A stretch of 55,722 bases of DNA from Xylophilus sp. (GCA_009914555.1 WNDY01000030.1:1-55722), one strand, 5' to 3'; counted from the first letter of the stretch, positions 35,601-48,953 are shown. Numbers and translations are program-made. The notes: generated by a model from the letters alone, not told the origin.

Positions 35601-36487
35601 GGCCAGTGCTCGCGCCAGGTGACGTGCGACGAGGTGCCGGCGGCGCCGGGGTGCTTGCTGCCCAGCACGCCGATCCAGGCATCGTTGTAGAGCTGGCTGA
35701 AGTCGGGGCCCCAGGCGATGCAGGTGCCGAAGCCGCTGCCCAGCATAGCGGCGGCCACGGCCTTGAGCGCGGCGGGCCAGTGGAGCACCTGGCCCAGCGC
35801 GCTGGATTCCCAGGCCACGGCGCGCAGGGCCTGCCTGGCGGGCCCGGGGCCGTCGAACAGGGCCCGGCGCGCCTCCTGCTCGGTGCGCGGCTGCGGGAAG
35901 CGCCCGCCGCCCATGATCCGCGAGACCGTCGGGCCGATCTCGCGCAGCGGCAGCACGAGGTCGACCGCACCGGCGAGCACGGCCGCGCGCGGCATGTCGG
36001 GGTGGTCGGCCGTTTTCTCGCTCTGCGCGATGACCGCGCCGCCCGCGTTCTTGACGGCACGGGCGCCTGCCGCGCCATCGCTTCCCATGCCGGTGAGCAC
36101 GAGCGCCATGCTGCGGCTGGCGAAGCTGTCCGCCAGGGACTGGAGCAGGATGTCGAGCGTGCGCGCCCACAGCCCGTCGGCCGTCGGCTTGATCGCGCAG
36201 CTGTGGTCGGGGTGCACTTCGAGCGATGTCCGCGGCGGCATGACGTGCACGCGGCCGGCCTGCAGGGCCATGCCGTCCGACGCCCAGACAACCGGCAGGG
36301 AGATACGGCGCGCGAGGATGTCGACCAGCCCGCTTTCGCCGCCCAGGTGCTGCCCCACCACGACCGCCGCGCCGAAGCCGGGCTCGAGGTCGGCCAGCAC
36401 GGCCGAGATCGCCTCGAGGCCGCCGGCGGACGCGACGATGCCCAGCACATCGAAGGGCGGCGCGGGGATGTCGGGGGTCACACTCAT
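32601..36487 (-). pseudogene. CheB-PAS-GAF-histidine kinase-receiver-PAS-GAF hybrid sensor, frameshifted near 33,233
   Basis: With one base restored the gene encodes a 1295-residue protein. Order: CheB methylesterase (catalytic Ser20 in [12 protein letters not shown]47 in VVGQHLGG, Asp in TGMGSDGAAG, residues 1-195), PAS (about 215-360), GAF (about 375-530), HisKA with SNVSHEFRTPL, HATPase (VADTGVGIPEDE, GIGLAMVHGM), receiver with phospho-Asp in LVLTDVMMPGLDG, PAS (ALMPVAVYACDRDGRFEIVN), a coiled coil and a C-terminal GAF. The frame changes between ERALQT and DEELEKRVAHRTAAL. No CheR partner is adjacent. In the written sequence translation ends at 33125, losing the last GAF but keeping kinase and receiver, so partial function is possible. 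It may sense chemical or redox signals; no target is evident. Confidence 0.85.
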
Positions 36488-36619
36488 GGTTGCGCGCCTG
36501 CACGTCGGCCGGCGCTATCGGAAAGCGGCGCACCGCACGGGTCGGCAGAGGGCGCGGAGCGGTCCATCATAGCGCCCGCCGGCAGCGCGGCGGCGCCGGT
36601 CGGCAGGCCGTCCAAAGGA

Positions 36620-36644
36620 AAGGGCCCGGCGACGCCGGGCCCTT
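36620..36644 (-). terminator. Intrinsic terminator after gyrB
   Basis: AAGGGCCCGGC and GCCGGGCCCTT (11-bp arms, 3-base loop) lie about 35 bp beyond the gyrB stop. On the minus strand the second arm runs into TTTCCTTT. This separates gyrB from the downstream hybrid kinase gene. Confidence 0.85.
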
Positions 36645-36678
36645 GCATCCATCGAGCGCAGCCCGGCCGCGCTGGCGC

Positions 36679-39312
<2,634 letters not shown>

Positions 39313-39426
39313 TCATCGCGCCGCGCGGGCTGGCGGCGCAGAAAAAACAGCGCGGGTCGTCGCAGGCCAGCGCCATCACGGGGCCGGCCGGCCCCGCGGA
39401 CGGATCCATCCAGGCAGATCGGCCAA

Positions 39427-40533
39427 TCAAATGCGCATCGGCATGACGACGTACTTGAAGGCGGCGTCGTCCGGATTGGTGATCAGCGCGGAGCTGTTGG
39501 AGTCGGCGAGCTCGACGGTGACCAGGTCCTGGTCCATGTTGCCGAGCACGTCGATCAGGTAGGTGACGTTGAAGCCGATCTCCACCGTGTCGCCGCCGTA
39601 GTCGATGTCGAGCTCGTCGACCGCCTCTTCCTGCTCGGCGTTGTTGGAGGCCACGCGCAGCGTGCCGGGCTCGACGTTGATGCGCACGCCCTTGAACTTG
39701 TCGCTGGTCAGGATCGCCGCGCGCTGCAGGCTCGCGAGCAGCGGCTGGCGGCCGAGCGTGACGCTGTTCTTGTGGCCCTTGGGGATCACGCGGTTGTAGT
39801 CCGGGAACTTGCCCTCGACCAGTTTGGTGACGAACTCGATGCCGGCGAAGCCGAAGCGCGCCTGGTTGTTGGCGAACTGCAGCTCGATGGCGCCTTCTGC
39901 GTCGGACAGCAGGCGCTGGAGTTCCAGCACGGTCTTGCGCGGCAGGATGACTTCCTGCTTGGGCACTTCGACGTCGAGCGTGGCCGAGGCGAAGGCCAGG
40001 CGGTGGCCGTCGGTAGCGACGAGCGAGAGCGTCTTGCCTTCGGCCACGAACAGGATGCCGTTGAGGTAGTAGCGGATGTCGTGCACCGCCATGGCGAAGC
40101 TGACCTGGCCGAGCAGGTGCTTCAAGGTCTTCTGCGGCACGCTGAAGGCCGGGCCGAAGTTGGCCGATTCCTGCACCAGCGGGAAGTCCTCGGCCGGCAG
40201 GGTCTGCAGCGTGAAGCGGCTCTTGCCGCCTTTCAGGATCAGCTTGTTCTGCGTGGATTCGAGGCTGACGGTCTGGTCGGCCGGCAGGGTGCGCAGGATG
40301 TCGATGAGCTTGCGCGCGCCGACGGTCGTGGCGAAGCTGCCGGGGTCGCCGCCGAGCTCGGCCGTGGTGCGGATCTGGATTTCGAGGTCGCTGGTGGTCA
40401 GCTGCAACGCATCGCCGGTCTTCTTGATCAGCACGTTGGCCAGGATGGGCAGGGTGTGCCGGCGCTCGACGATGCCTGTCACGGACTGCAGTACCGCCAG
40501 GACCTTGTCTTGCGTTGCCTTCAGGACGTTCAT
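39427..40533 (-). CDS. dnaN: DNA polymerase III beta subunit (sliding clamp)
   Basis: A 368-residue three-domain clamp that tethers polymerase III to DNA. It starts MNVLKATQDKVLAVLQSVTG and ends YVVMPMRI, both canonical; RHTLPILANVLIK, ATDGHRLAFA and EGKFPDYNRVIP are further family landmarks. ATG 40533 is preceded by AGAGG and matches the family start; an upstream in-frame extension of 36 residues is not conserved-looking. It lies 104 bp after dnaA and is probably co-transcribed with it. Confidence 0.98.
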   Translation of the reverse strand: MNVLKATQDKVLAVLQSVTGIVERRHTLPILANVLIKKTGDALQLTTSDLEIQIRTTAELGGDPGSFATTVGARKLIDILRTLPADQTVSLESTQNKLILKGGKSRFTLQTLPAEDFPLVQESANFGPAFSVPQKTLKHLLGQVSFAMAVHDIRYYLNGILFVAEGKTLSLVATDGHRLAFASATLDVEVPKQEVILPRKTVLELQRLLSDAEGAIELQFANNQARFGFAGIEFVTKLVEGKFPDYNRVIPKGHKNSVTLGRQPLLASLQRAAILTSDKFKGVRINVEPGTLRVASNNAEQEEAVDELDIDYGGDTVEIGFNVTYLIDVLGNMDQDLVTVELADSNSSALITNPDDAAFKYVVMPMRI

Positions 40534-40637
40534 GTCAACCTCTTGTGAATGGAAGAACCCGCCTCCCAGCGGGGATCGACGGAATGGGCAAAACGCGTCA
40601 TTTTCGCTGGTTTCGACGGCGGTTCCCGGGTTCCCGG

Positions 40638-42071
<1,434 letters not shown>

Positions 42072-42275
42072 TCTGTGGTCGGTTCTGTGGATATTCGGAG
42101 CCTCAGGCGACCGACCATTGTAATTTATCAAGGCCTTATCCACAACCTTGCCCGCAGGGGGCGGGTTGCCGGGCCGGCGGCCCGCGGCAGCCGCCTTTCA
42201 ACGGCATACAGGGGTATCCGGCGCAGGCGCCCTGAGACTGCCCGCCGCTGGCGCCCAGCCGTGGGGTATACCGGG
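42072..42275. promoter_or_regulatory. dnaA upstream region with DnaA boxes (partial or doubtful origin)
   Basis: This 204-bp region holds one perfect DnaA box, TTATCCACA (42136-42144), one 8/9 box on the other strand, TGTGGATAT (42086-42094), and between them a short AT-rich run (ATTGTAATTTATCAA). These could autoregulate dnaA and may be part of the replication origin, but functional betaproteobacterial origins usually show more boxes and a longer AT-rich unwinding element. The left part is very GC-rich and holds GGGGTATACC (about 42264-42273). Confidence 0.6.
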
Positions 42276-43295
42276 TCAGCTGCCGCCGTCGGCCCAGGCG
42301 TCCTCGAAGAAGTAGTCCTTCCACGAGGCCGGACGGTTCCTGATGGCACCCACGTCGGCCAGGAAGCTCGCGAGCTTGTGCGTGTTCTGCGGCTGCAGGG
42401 TATAGCGCACGTCGGGCGAGGAGATGATTTCCTGAACGAAGTCCACCGGCAGCCTGGAGTTCTCCAGTTTCACGTAGACCTGCGCGGCGCGCGCCTTGTC
42501 GGCGTTGACGATCGCCAGGCCCTCGGCCAGCGCCTGGCGCAGCGCGGCGAAGGTCCGCGGGTTCTCCTGCTTGAAGCGCTCGGGCGCCCACAGGATGTTG
42601 AGCGTGCTCGGGCCGCCGAGGAGGTCGTACGACGTCGTGATCTTTCGGATCGCCGGGTTCTTGAGTTCCTGGAACTGGAACGGCGGGCTGGCGAAGTGCG
42701 CGTTGATCTCGGTCGCCCCCGACAGCAGCGCGGCGGCGGCGTCGCTGTGCGGCAGGCTGACGGTCCACGGGTCGAAGCGATTGGCCTGGTCCTTGCCGAA
42801 CTGCTGGGCGGCGGCGATCTGCAGCAGCCGCGCATGCAGCGAGATCGTCGTGGCGGGCACGGCGATGCGGTCGCCCGGGCCGAAGTCGGCCAGCGTCTTC
42901 ACCGCCGGGTTGCGCGTGAGCAGGTAGGTCGGCAGCGAGCCGAGCGCGGCGATGGCCTTCACGTTCTGCTTGCCGTGGGTGCGGTCCCAGATGGTCAGGA
43001 GCGGCGGCAGGCCGGTGGAGGCCACGTCGAGCGTGTTGGACAGGATGGCGTCGTTGATCGCGGCGCCACCCGAAAGCTGCTTCCATTCGACCTGCACGTC
43101 GGCCACGCCCTGCCGGGCGGCGTACTTCTCGATGAGCTTCTGGTCGCGCACCACGTGCAGCACGATGTCGCCCACGTCGAACTGGTAGGCGATGCGGATG
43201 CGGCCCTCGGCCTGGGCGGTGAGGACGGTGGCGGCGAGCGCGAGCGCGGCGCCAAGGCGGCGGGTGGCGGTGCGCAGGGAGAGGGGCAGCGGCAT
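42276..43295 (-). CDS. ABC transporter solute-binding protein, NrtA/SsuA/TauA-like
   Basis: A 339-residue periplasmic binding protein with signal peptide (LGAALALAATVLTAQAEG). Family signs: IRIAYQFDVGDIVLHVVRDQ, VEWKQLSGGAAINDAILSN, LDVASTGLPPLL, VPATTISLHARLLQIAAAQ and the helix FKQENPRTFAALRQALAEG. Members bind sulfonates, nitrate/bicarbonate or pyrimidine precursors. No permease or ATPase is adjacent. Met at 43295 was chosen; an in-frame Met at 43328 would add 11 residues before the signal peptide, and neither has a clear ribosome-binding site. It is probably transcribed separately from the aidB-like gene 79 bp upstream. Confidence 0.85.
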   Translation of the reverse strand: MPLPLSLRTATRRLGAALALAATVLTAQAEGRIRIAYQFDVGDIVLHVVRDQKLIEKYAARQGVADVQVEWKQLSGGAAINDAILSNTLDVASTGLPPLLTIWDRTHGKQNVKAIAALGSLPTYLLTRNPAVKTLADFGPGDRIAVPATTISLHARLLQIAAAQQFGKDQANRFDPWTVSLPHSDAAAALLSGATEINAHFASPPFQFQELKNPAIRKITTSYDLLGGPSTLNILWAPERFKQENPRTFAALRQALAEGLAIVNADKARAAQVYVKLENSRLPVDFVQEIISSPDVRYTLQPQNTHKLASFLADVGAIRNRPASWKDYFFEDAWADGGS

Positions 43296-43374
43296 GGGAA
43301 TGGCAGAGCGGAAAAAAGGGAGCGCCATGCTAGGCGCCGCCCTGGCGCCGCCCAACGAACCTTCCGTTCGATGC

Positions 43375-45072
43375 TTATGCGGCGTCCGCCGGGAACGCGC
43401 GCGCCAGGATCGCCGCCACATCCAGCATCCGCGGGTCGATCGCGCCGGCGACGCGGCTGGGCGCGTGGTGGTCGTCGGTGCCGAAGCGCGCGGCGGCGAA
43501 GGCGTCAGCGACGGCCCGGGGCGCATGGCGGCGCAGCAGGCCGGCCTGGGCGATCAGCACCAGCTGCTGGACCAGCACCCGGCCCAGCGACTCCAGTTCC
43601 TCGGGCCCGTGCAGCAGCAGCAGGCGCAGGTGCTTGAGCGCGGCCAGGATCACCGGCGCGCCGGACGCCGCGTCGGCCAGGTCGGTGAACAGCGCCTCGG
43701 CGGCCTCGGGCTCGCGCGCCATGCCGCGCAGCACGTCCAGGCACATGACGTTGCCCGAGCCCTCCCAGATCGAGTTGACCGGCGCCTCGCGGAACAGGCG
43801 CGCGGCCACGCCGGGCTCCACGTAGCCGTTGCCGCCGAAGACTTCCATCGCCTCGCCGGTCAGTTCGACCGTGCGCTTGCAGACCCAGAACTTGGCCGCC
43901 GGCGTGACCAGCCGCTTCCAGGCCCGCTCGACCGGGCCGCCGGTGCCGTCGGCATCGCGCTCGAACGCGCGCGCCAGGCGCATCGCCAGGACGAGCGCCG
44001 CCTCGCTCTCCAGGGCCAGGTCGGCCAGCACGGTGCGCATCAGCGGCTGGTCGGCCAGCGCCCGGCCGAAGGCGTGGCGCCGCCGCGCATAGGCGATCGC
44101 CTGCACCGTGGCCTGCCGCAGGATGGCCGCGCTGCCGAGCACGCAGGCGAGTCGGGTGGTCGTCGCCATCTCGATGATGGTCGGGATGCCGCGGTCCTCC
44201 TCGCCGAGCAGCACGCCCCAGGCGTCGTGGAACTCGACTTCGCCGCTGGCATTGCTGCGATTGCCGACCTTGTCCTTCAGGCGCTGGACGAGGACGGCGT
44301 TTTTCGTGCCGTCGGGCCGCCAGCGCGGCACGTAGAAGCAGGCGCACGGCCCGCCTTCGCCCCTGCCCTGGCCGACGCGCGCCACGACGAGGTGGGCATC
44401 GGCGGCGGGCACCGAGAAGAACCACTTGTGGCCGCGCAGCAGGTATTCGCCGCCGCGCCCGCCCGCGCCGACCGCCGTGGCGACCGTGGCATTGGTTCGC
44501 AGGTCGGAGCCGCCCTGCTTCTCGGTCATGCCCATGCCGAACCAGAGGCCGGCCTTCTGCGCGGCCGGCCGGTCGCGCGGATCGTGCTCGTCGCTCCAGA
44601 CGCCCGGCTGCACGGCGGCCCAGAGCGCCGGCTCGCGCGCCAGCAGCGGGATGGCGGCCGTCGTCATCGTGGCCGGACAGAGCGTGCCCTGCTCGACCTG
44701 GCCGTGCAGGTAGAAGCCGGCGGCCCAGGCCGTCCAGCGGCCGGTGCGGGTGTCGCGCAACGGCAGGCTGACCAGCCCTTGAGCACGGTAGAGCGCGAGC
44801 AGTTCGTGCCAGGCGGGGTGGTACTCCACCGCGTCGATGCGCCGGCCGCGCGCGTCGAAGACGTGGAGCTGCGGCACATGGCGGTTGGCCTGCTCGGCCA
44901 GCGCATAGGTCGCAGCCTCGCCGAGCCGGCGGGCGTAGGCGCCGAGCGGCTGTGCGGCCCAGTCGGCGCCGGCACGCGCCAGGGCCTCGCCCAGGGCGGC
45001 GTCGGTCGCGAGCAGGTCGTAGCCGACGAGGTCGTCGGCCTGGTTGAAGACCTCGTGGGTGGACCAGGGCAT
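43375..45072 (-). CDS. aidB: AidB-like acyl-CoA dehydrogenase family flavoprotein
   Basis: A 565-residue protein closely following AidB: the start MPWSTHEVFNQADDLVGYDL, RRIDAVEYHPAWHELL, LHGQVEQGTLCPATMTTAAI, GMGMTEKQGGSDLRTNAT (FAD-binding) and NSIWEGSGNVMCLDVLRGMA are all AidB-type. AidB binds FAD and DNA and protects against alkylation, though the reaction is not settled. ATG 45072 matches the family start; the longer open frame upstream is non-coding. Neighbours (a binding protein and an acyl-CoA dehydrogenase operon) do not form an ada regulon. The name rests on similarity only. Confidence 0.85.
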   Translation of the reverse strand: MPWSTHEVFNQADDLVGYDLLATDAALGEALARAGADWAAQPLGAYARRLGEAATYALAEQANRHVPQLHVFDARGRRIDAVEYHPAWHELLALYRAQGLVSLPLRDTRTGRWTAWAAGFYLHGQVEQGTLCPATMTTAAIPLLAREPALWAAVQPGVWSDEHDPRDRPAAQKAGLWFGMGMTEKQGGSDLRTNATVATAVGAGGRGGEYLLRGHKWFFSVPAADAHLVVARVGQGRGEGGPCACFYVPRWRPDGTKNAVLVQRLKDKVGNRSNASGEVEFHDAWGVLLGEEDRGIPTIIEMATTTRLACVLGSAAILRQATVQAIAYARRRHAFGRALADQPLMRTVLADLALESEAALVLAMRLARAFERDADGTGGPVERAWKRLVTPAAKFWVCKRTVELTGEAMEVFGGNGYVEPGVAARLFREAPVNSIWEGSGNVMCLDVLRGMAREPEAAEALFTDLADAASGAPVILAALKHLRLLLLHGPEELESLGRVLVQQLVLIAQAGLLRRHAPRAVADAFAAARFGTDDHHAPSRVAGAIDPRMLDVAAILARAFPADAA

Positions 45073-45207
45073 CGCACTGTCTCCTCCGCGCCCCGAGCGG
45101 GCGCAAGGAGACAGTCTAGAAATGTTCGACCAGCGGGGAAACCGGGGCAGCCCTCGCCGTAGGGTATAGGCCCCAAGCGCCCGCCAAGAGCCGGCCATAG
45201 AGCAATA

Positions 45208-45222
45208 CCCCAGCCCCTGGGG
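45208..45222 (-). terminator. Hairpin after the LysR gene
   Basis: CCCCAG-CCC-CTGGGG lies 26 bp beyond the LysR stop and could end the leftward operon before aidB. No T-run follows on the minus strand (GGTATTGCTC), so the assignment is tentative. The 175-bp gap to aidB also contains TAGGGTATAGG. Confidence 0.4.
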
Positions 45223-45247
45223 ATTGGTGCACCGCACAGCGCAGCCG

Positions 45248-46132
45248 TCAGCCGCGCGGATGCTCCGCCGCCGCCCCGATGAAGGCGCGCAGCGCCGGCG
45301 TGACCGCGGACTCGTGCCAGGCCAGCACACCGACCGTCGGATGCCGCAGCCCGGCGATCGGCACGAAGCGCACGCCCTTGACGGCCGCCTGCGCCATCGA
45401 CGCCGGCACCAGCGCCACGCCCATGCGCATGGCGACGAGTGCGGTCACGGTGAGCCACTGGCGCGTGGCATGGCGGGTGTGCGGATGGATGCCGGCGCGC
45501 TGGAAGAGGGCGATCACGTTGTCGTGGTTGGCCGGCGCGACCTCGCGCGAGAACATCACGAAGGTCTCTTCGGCCAGCGCGCGCAGGTCCACCGCCGCGG
45601 CCTGCGCGAGCGCATGGTCGTCGGGCAGGCAGCAGACGAAGTGGTCGTCCGCGAGCGGCAGGCTCGCCAACCGTGGCGGCACGGTGCCGGCGTTGAGGAA
45701 GCCCGCATGCAGCTGGCGGTGCAGCAGCGCCTCGATCTGCTCGTTCGAGGACATCTCGCGCAGGTTGACCTCGATGCCTGGCGCATGCGCGCCGAACGCC
45801 CGCACGATGGCCGGCATGTCGCGATAGACCATCGAGCCGGTGAAGCCGATGTCGAGCCGCCCGTGCAGGCCGGCGGCCACGGCGCGCGCCGTCTCGCCCG
45901 CGCGCGCCACTCGGTCGAGCACGATGCGGACCTCGGCCAGGTAGGCGGTGCCGGCGGCAGTCAGCTTCACATGCTTGCTGGTGCGCTCGAACAGCCGCAC
46001 GCCGAGTTCGTCCTCCAGCGCCTTGATGCCGGAGGACAGCGGCGGCTGGGTGATCGCGAGGCGCTCGGCCGCACGGCCGAAGTGCAGCTCTTCGGCCAGC
46101 ACGGCGAAGTAGCGCAGCAGGTGGAGCTTCAT
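45248..46132 (-). CDS. LysR-family transcriptional regulator
   Basis: A 294-residue regulator: N-terminal winged HTH (MKLHLLRYFAVLAEELHFGR, RLAITQPPLSSGIKALEDEL, GVRLFERT) and a periplasmic-binding-like effector domain (GRLDIGFTG to the C-terminus). The start at 46132 fits LysR convention; an ATG three codons earlier (46141) is equally possible. It is on the same strand and 27 bp after the acyl-CoA dehydrogenase gene (18 bp if the earlier start is used), so it is the last gene of the tctC-caiB-cupin-dehydrogenase unit. It probably controls that unit, with a CoA-linked acid or its precursor as effector; this is inferred. Confidence 0.88.
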   Translation of the reverse strand: MKLHLLRYFAVLAEELHFGRAAERLAITQPPLSSGIKALEDELGVRLFERTSKHVKLTAAGTAYLAEVRIVLDRVARAGETARAVAAGLHGRLDIGFTGSMVYRDMPAIVRAFGAHAPGIEVNLREMSSNEQIEALLHRQLHAGFLNAGTVPPRLASLPLADDHFVCCLPDDHALAQAAAVDLRALAEETFVMFSREVAPANHDNVIALFQRAGIHPHTRHATRQWLTVTALVAMRMGVALVPASMAQAAVKGVRFVPIAGLRHPTVGVLAWHESAVTPALRAFIGAAAEHPRG

Positions 46133-46159
46133 ACCCGGCATGATGCCCCGCCTCGCGCC

Positions 46160-47326
46160 TCAATACGACTTCGGCAAACCCAGGACTTTCTCCGCGATGA
46201 AGCACAGGATGAGTTGCGGGCTCACCGGCGCCAGCCGCGGGATCCAGGCCTCGCGCAGGTAGCGTTCGACGTGGTATTCCTTCGCATAACCCATGCCGCC
46301 GTGGGTGAAGATCGCGCGCTCGCAGGCGCGGTAGCAGGCTTCGGCCGCGAGGTACTTGGCGGCATTGGCCTCGGCGCCGCAGGGCTGGTGGTGGTCGTAG
46401 AGCCAGGCGGCCTTCTGCACCAGGAGGTGGGCGGCCTCCAGTTCCACCCACGACTGCGCGAGCGGATGCTGGATGCCCTGGTTCTGGCCGATCGGCCGGC
46501 CGAACACCTCGCGCTCGGCCGCATAGCCGGCCGCGCGCGCCAGCGCCGCGCGGCCCAGGCCCACGGCTTCGCTCGCGATCAGGATGCGCTCGGGGTTCAG
46601 GCCGTGCAGGATGTAGCTGAAGCCCTTGCCTTCCTCGCCCACGCGGTCCTCCACCGGGATGCGCAGGCCGTCGATGAAGACCTGGTTCGAATCGACGCAT
46701 GTGCGGCCGAGCTTGTCGATCTCGCGCACCTCGACCGTACTGCGGTCCAGGTCGGTGTAGAACAGGCTCAGGCCCTCGGTGCCTTGGCAGTCCTCGATCG
46801 GCGTGGTGCGCGCGAGCAGCAGGATCTTGGTGGCCACCTGGGCGGTGCTGATCCAGACCTTCTGGCCGTGCACGACGTAGTGGTCGCCCTCGCGCACCGC
46901 GCGGGTCTTGAGCTGCAGGGTGTTGAGTCCGGTGTTCGGCTCGGTCACGCCGAAGCAGGCCTTGTCCTTCCCCTGGATCAGCGGCGGCAGCCAGCGCGCC
47001 TTCTGCGCGTCGCTGCCGAAGACGACGACCGGGTGCAGGCCGAAGATGTTCATGTGCACCGCCGACGCGCCCGACAGGCCGGCGCCGGTCGCGGCGATGG
47101 TGTGCATCATCAGCGCGGCCTCGCTTATACCGAGGCCCGCGCCGCCGTACTGCTCGGGCATGGCGATGCCAAGCCAGCCGGCATCGGCCAGCGCACGGTG
47201 GAAGTCATGCGGAAAGCCGCCCTCGCGGTCCTTCCGGAGCCAGTAGTCGGCGTCGAACGGCGCGCAGACGCGCTCGATGGCCTCGCGGATCTGCGCCTGC
47301 TCGGGCGAATAGCCGAAGTCCATCAT
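46160..47326 (-). CDS. Acyl-CoA dehydrogenase family protein
   Basis: A 388-residue FAD enzyme that introduces a 2,3-double bond in an acyl-CoA. Visible: MPEQYGGAGLGISEAALM, FGVTEPNTGLNTLQLKT (FAD/substrate), GQKVWISTAQVATK, the helical C-domain with ERILIASEAVGLGRAALA, and HGGMGYAKEYHVERYLREAW, where Glu is at the usual catalytic neighbourhood. It overlaps the upstream cupin gene by 4 bp. Together with CaiB and TctC this suggests uptake of a carboxylic acid, CoA transfer and oxidation. The acyl specificity cannot be told from sequence. Confidence 0.92.
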   Translation of the reverse strand: MMDFGYSPEQAQIREAIERVCAPFDADYWLRKDREGGFPHDFHRALADAGWLGIAMPEQYGGAGLGISEAALMMHTIAATGAGLSGASAVHMNIFGLHPVVVFGSDAQKARWLPPLIQGKDKACFGVTEPNTGLNTLQLKTRAVREGDHYVVHGQKVWISTAQVATKILLLARTTPIEDCQGTEGLSLFYTDLDRSTVEVREIDKLGRTCVDSNQVFIDGLRIPVEDRVGEEGKGFSYILHGLNPERILIASEAVGLGRAALARAAGYAAEREVFGRPIGQNQGIQHPLAQSWVELEAAHLLVQKAAWLYDHHQPCGAEANAAKYLAAEACYRACERAIFTHGGMGYAKEYHVERYLREAWIPRLAPVSPQLILCFIAEKVLGLPKSY

Positions 47327-47718
47327 GGCCGGATCACCTTGTCGGGCGCTTCGCCATAGGGCGGGCTGTAGATCACCAGCAGCTTGACCGGCGTCTCACT
47401 GGTCACCGTGAACACGTGCATGCGGTCGGCCGGGAAGAAGCACATGTCGCCCGGCTGCATGTCGAAGGCCGGTTCGCCCACCACCTCGGCACGCGCCGTG
47501 CCTTCGAGCAGGTAGCAGGCCTGCTCGATGCCCGGATGGGCATGCGGCAGCGCGCCGCCGCCCTGGTGCAGCGTGCCGAGCAGCACTTCCATCTGCTGCG
47601 CGCCGACCGTCTCGGGGCCGATCAGGCGCTGGTTGAAGGTGTGGTGGTGGTTGGCCGGCTGGTAGCTCGGCACGTCGGCGGCGCGCACGCGGAAGCGGGG
47701 TGGGGCAGAGGTGGTCAT
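47323..47718 (-). CDS. Small cupin-domain protein
   Basis: A 131-residue single-domain cupin: motif 1 PHAHPGIEQACYLLEGTARA with two His and a Glu as metal ligands, and motif 2 MQPGDMCFFPADRMHVFTV with the third His. The N-terminal HHHTFNQR stretch is notable. The ATG at 47718 overlaps the CaiB-type gene by 4 bp and its stop overlaps the dehydrogenase start by 4 bp, so it is translated with both. It could be a small isomerase, dioxygenase or sensor; no specific reaction is claimed. Confidence 0.85.
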   Translation of the reverse strand: MTTSAPPRFRVRAADVPSYQPANHHHTFNQRLIGPETVGAQQMEVLLGTLHQGGGALPHAHPGIEQACYLLEGTARAEVVGEPAFDMQPGDMCFFPADRMHVFTVTSETPVKLLVIYSPPYGEAPDKVIRP

Positions 47719-48953
47719 GGGGTGGTCGTCTCGTCGTTGTGTTGCGGGGCGTGGCCCACGCCCTGGGCCAGCAGGTCGTCGATCTGCGCCGGCGTGTAGC
47801 CGGCCTGGGCCAGCAGCGCGCGGGTGTGCTCGCCCAGGCGCGGGGCGGGCGGCTGCCGGCGCGCCGGCGGCGTGGCGGACCAGCGCGTCGGGTGGGCCAT
47901 CGCATGCATCGGCCCTTCGGTCGGATGCACGGTGTCGTGGACGAAGCCGGTGGCGCGCAGCTGCAGGTTGTCGAGCAGGTCGGCCGGCGAATGCATCGGC
48001 ATGTTGGGCACGTCGGCCGCATCCAGCAGCGCCTGCCATGCGGCCGTGGTGCGGGTGCGCAGGATGCGCGCGACCTCGGCATAAACCGCGTCGATGTTCG
48101 CCGCGCGTGCGCCGTGGGTGGCGAACCGCGCATCGCGCGCCAGGCCGTCACTCTCGCCGATGGCGGCGAAGAAGCTCTTCCAGTGCTTGTCGTTGTAGAT
48201 CAGCACGCAGAGCATGCCGTCGGCCGTGGCGTAGGGCTTGCGGTGGGCGGTGAGCAGGCGCGCGTAGCCGGGCTCGCCGAGCGGCGGATCGAAGGTGAGC
48301 CCGGCCATGTGGTCGCCCAGCACGAACTGCGCCATGGCCTCGAACATCGGCACGACGATGGCCTGGCCTTCGCCGGTCTTCTCGCGCGCACAGAGCGCGG
48401 CCGTCACCGCGTAGACTGCATGCAGGCCGGTCACGCGGTCCGACAGCGTGGTGGGCGCGTAGCTGGGCTCGGGCGCGCCGTACTGCTGCATCAGCCAGGG
48501 GATGCCGGTGGCGCCCTGGATCAGGTCGTCGTACGCGGGGCGCGCGGCGTCCGGCCCCTCCTGGTCGAAGCCGCAGCAGCTCACGTGGATGAGGCGCGGG
48601 TTGCGCGCGCGCACCGCCTCGTAGTGCAGCCCGAGCCGCGCGAGCGCCTGCGGCCGCACGTTGCTGATGAGCACGTCGCAGCCTTCGGCGAGGCGCAGCG
48701 CGGCCTCGCGGCCTTCCGCGCGCTTCAGGTTCAGCGCGATGCTCTGCTTGCCCGCGTTGGCATGCAGGAAGATGGGACCCATGCCGGCATGGCGCATGGG
48801 GCCGACGTGGCGCATGGTGTCGCCCTCGGGCGTTTCGAGCTTGATGACCTCGGCGCCGAGCTGCGCCAGGATCTGCGTGGCGAACGGGCCCATGATGACC
48901 GAGGTCAGGTCGAGCACCCGCACGCCCGCGAGCGGGCCGGTGGCGGTGGTCAT
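47715..48953 (-). CDS. CaiB/BaiF-family (class III) CoA-transferase
   Basis: A 412-residue enzyme that moves CoA between carboxylic acids through an Asp-anhydride. Family signs: GPLAGVRVLDLTSVIMGPFA, LGAEVIKLETPEGDTMR, LNLKRAEGREAALRLAEGCD, DVLISNVRPQALARLGL, the catalytic Asp region AARPAYDDLIQGATG, and GEGQAIVVPMFEAMAQFVLGD. It overlaps tctC (ATGA) and the cupin gene. It would activate the acid captured by the neighbouring TctC-type receptor before dehydrogenation. Confidence 0.92.
   Translation of the reverse strand: MTTATGPLAGVRVLDLTSVIMGPFATQILAQLGAEVIKLETPEGDTMRHVGPMRHAGMGPIFLHANAGKQSIALNLKRAEGREAALRLAEGCDVLISNVRPQALARLGLHYEAVRARNPRLIHVSCCGFDQEGPDAARPAYDDLIQGATGIPWLMQQYGAPEPSYAPTTLSDRVTGLHAVYAVTAALCAREKTGEGQAIVVPMFEAMAQFVLGDHMAGLTFDPPLGEPGYARLLTAHRKPYATADGMLCVLIYNDKHWKSFFAAIGESDGLARDARFATHGARAANIDAVYAEVARILRTRTTAAWQALLDAADVPNMPMHSPADLLDNLQLRATGFVHDTVHPTEGPMHAMAHPTRWSATPPARRQPPAPRLGEHTRALLAQAGYTPAQIDDLLAQGVGHAPQHNDETTTP

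Noticed and set aside
42072..42143. Longer DnaA start at 42143
   Set aside because: It would place coding sequence over both DnaA boxes, and the added residues do not resemble DnaA domain I.
42072..42275. Confident call of oriC upstream of dnaA
   Set aside because: Only one perfect and one near-perfect DnaA box and a very short AT-rich run were found; labelled as a regulatory region instead.
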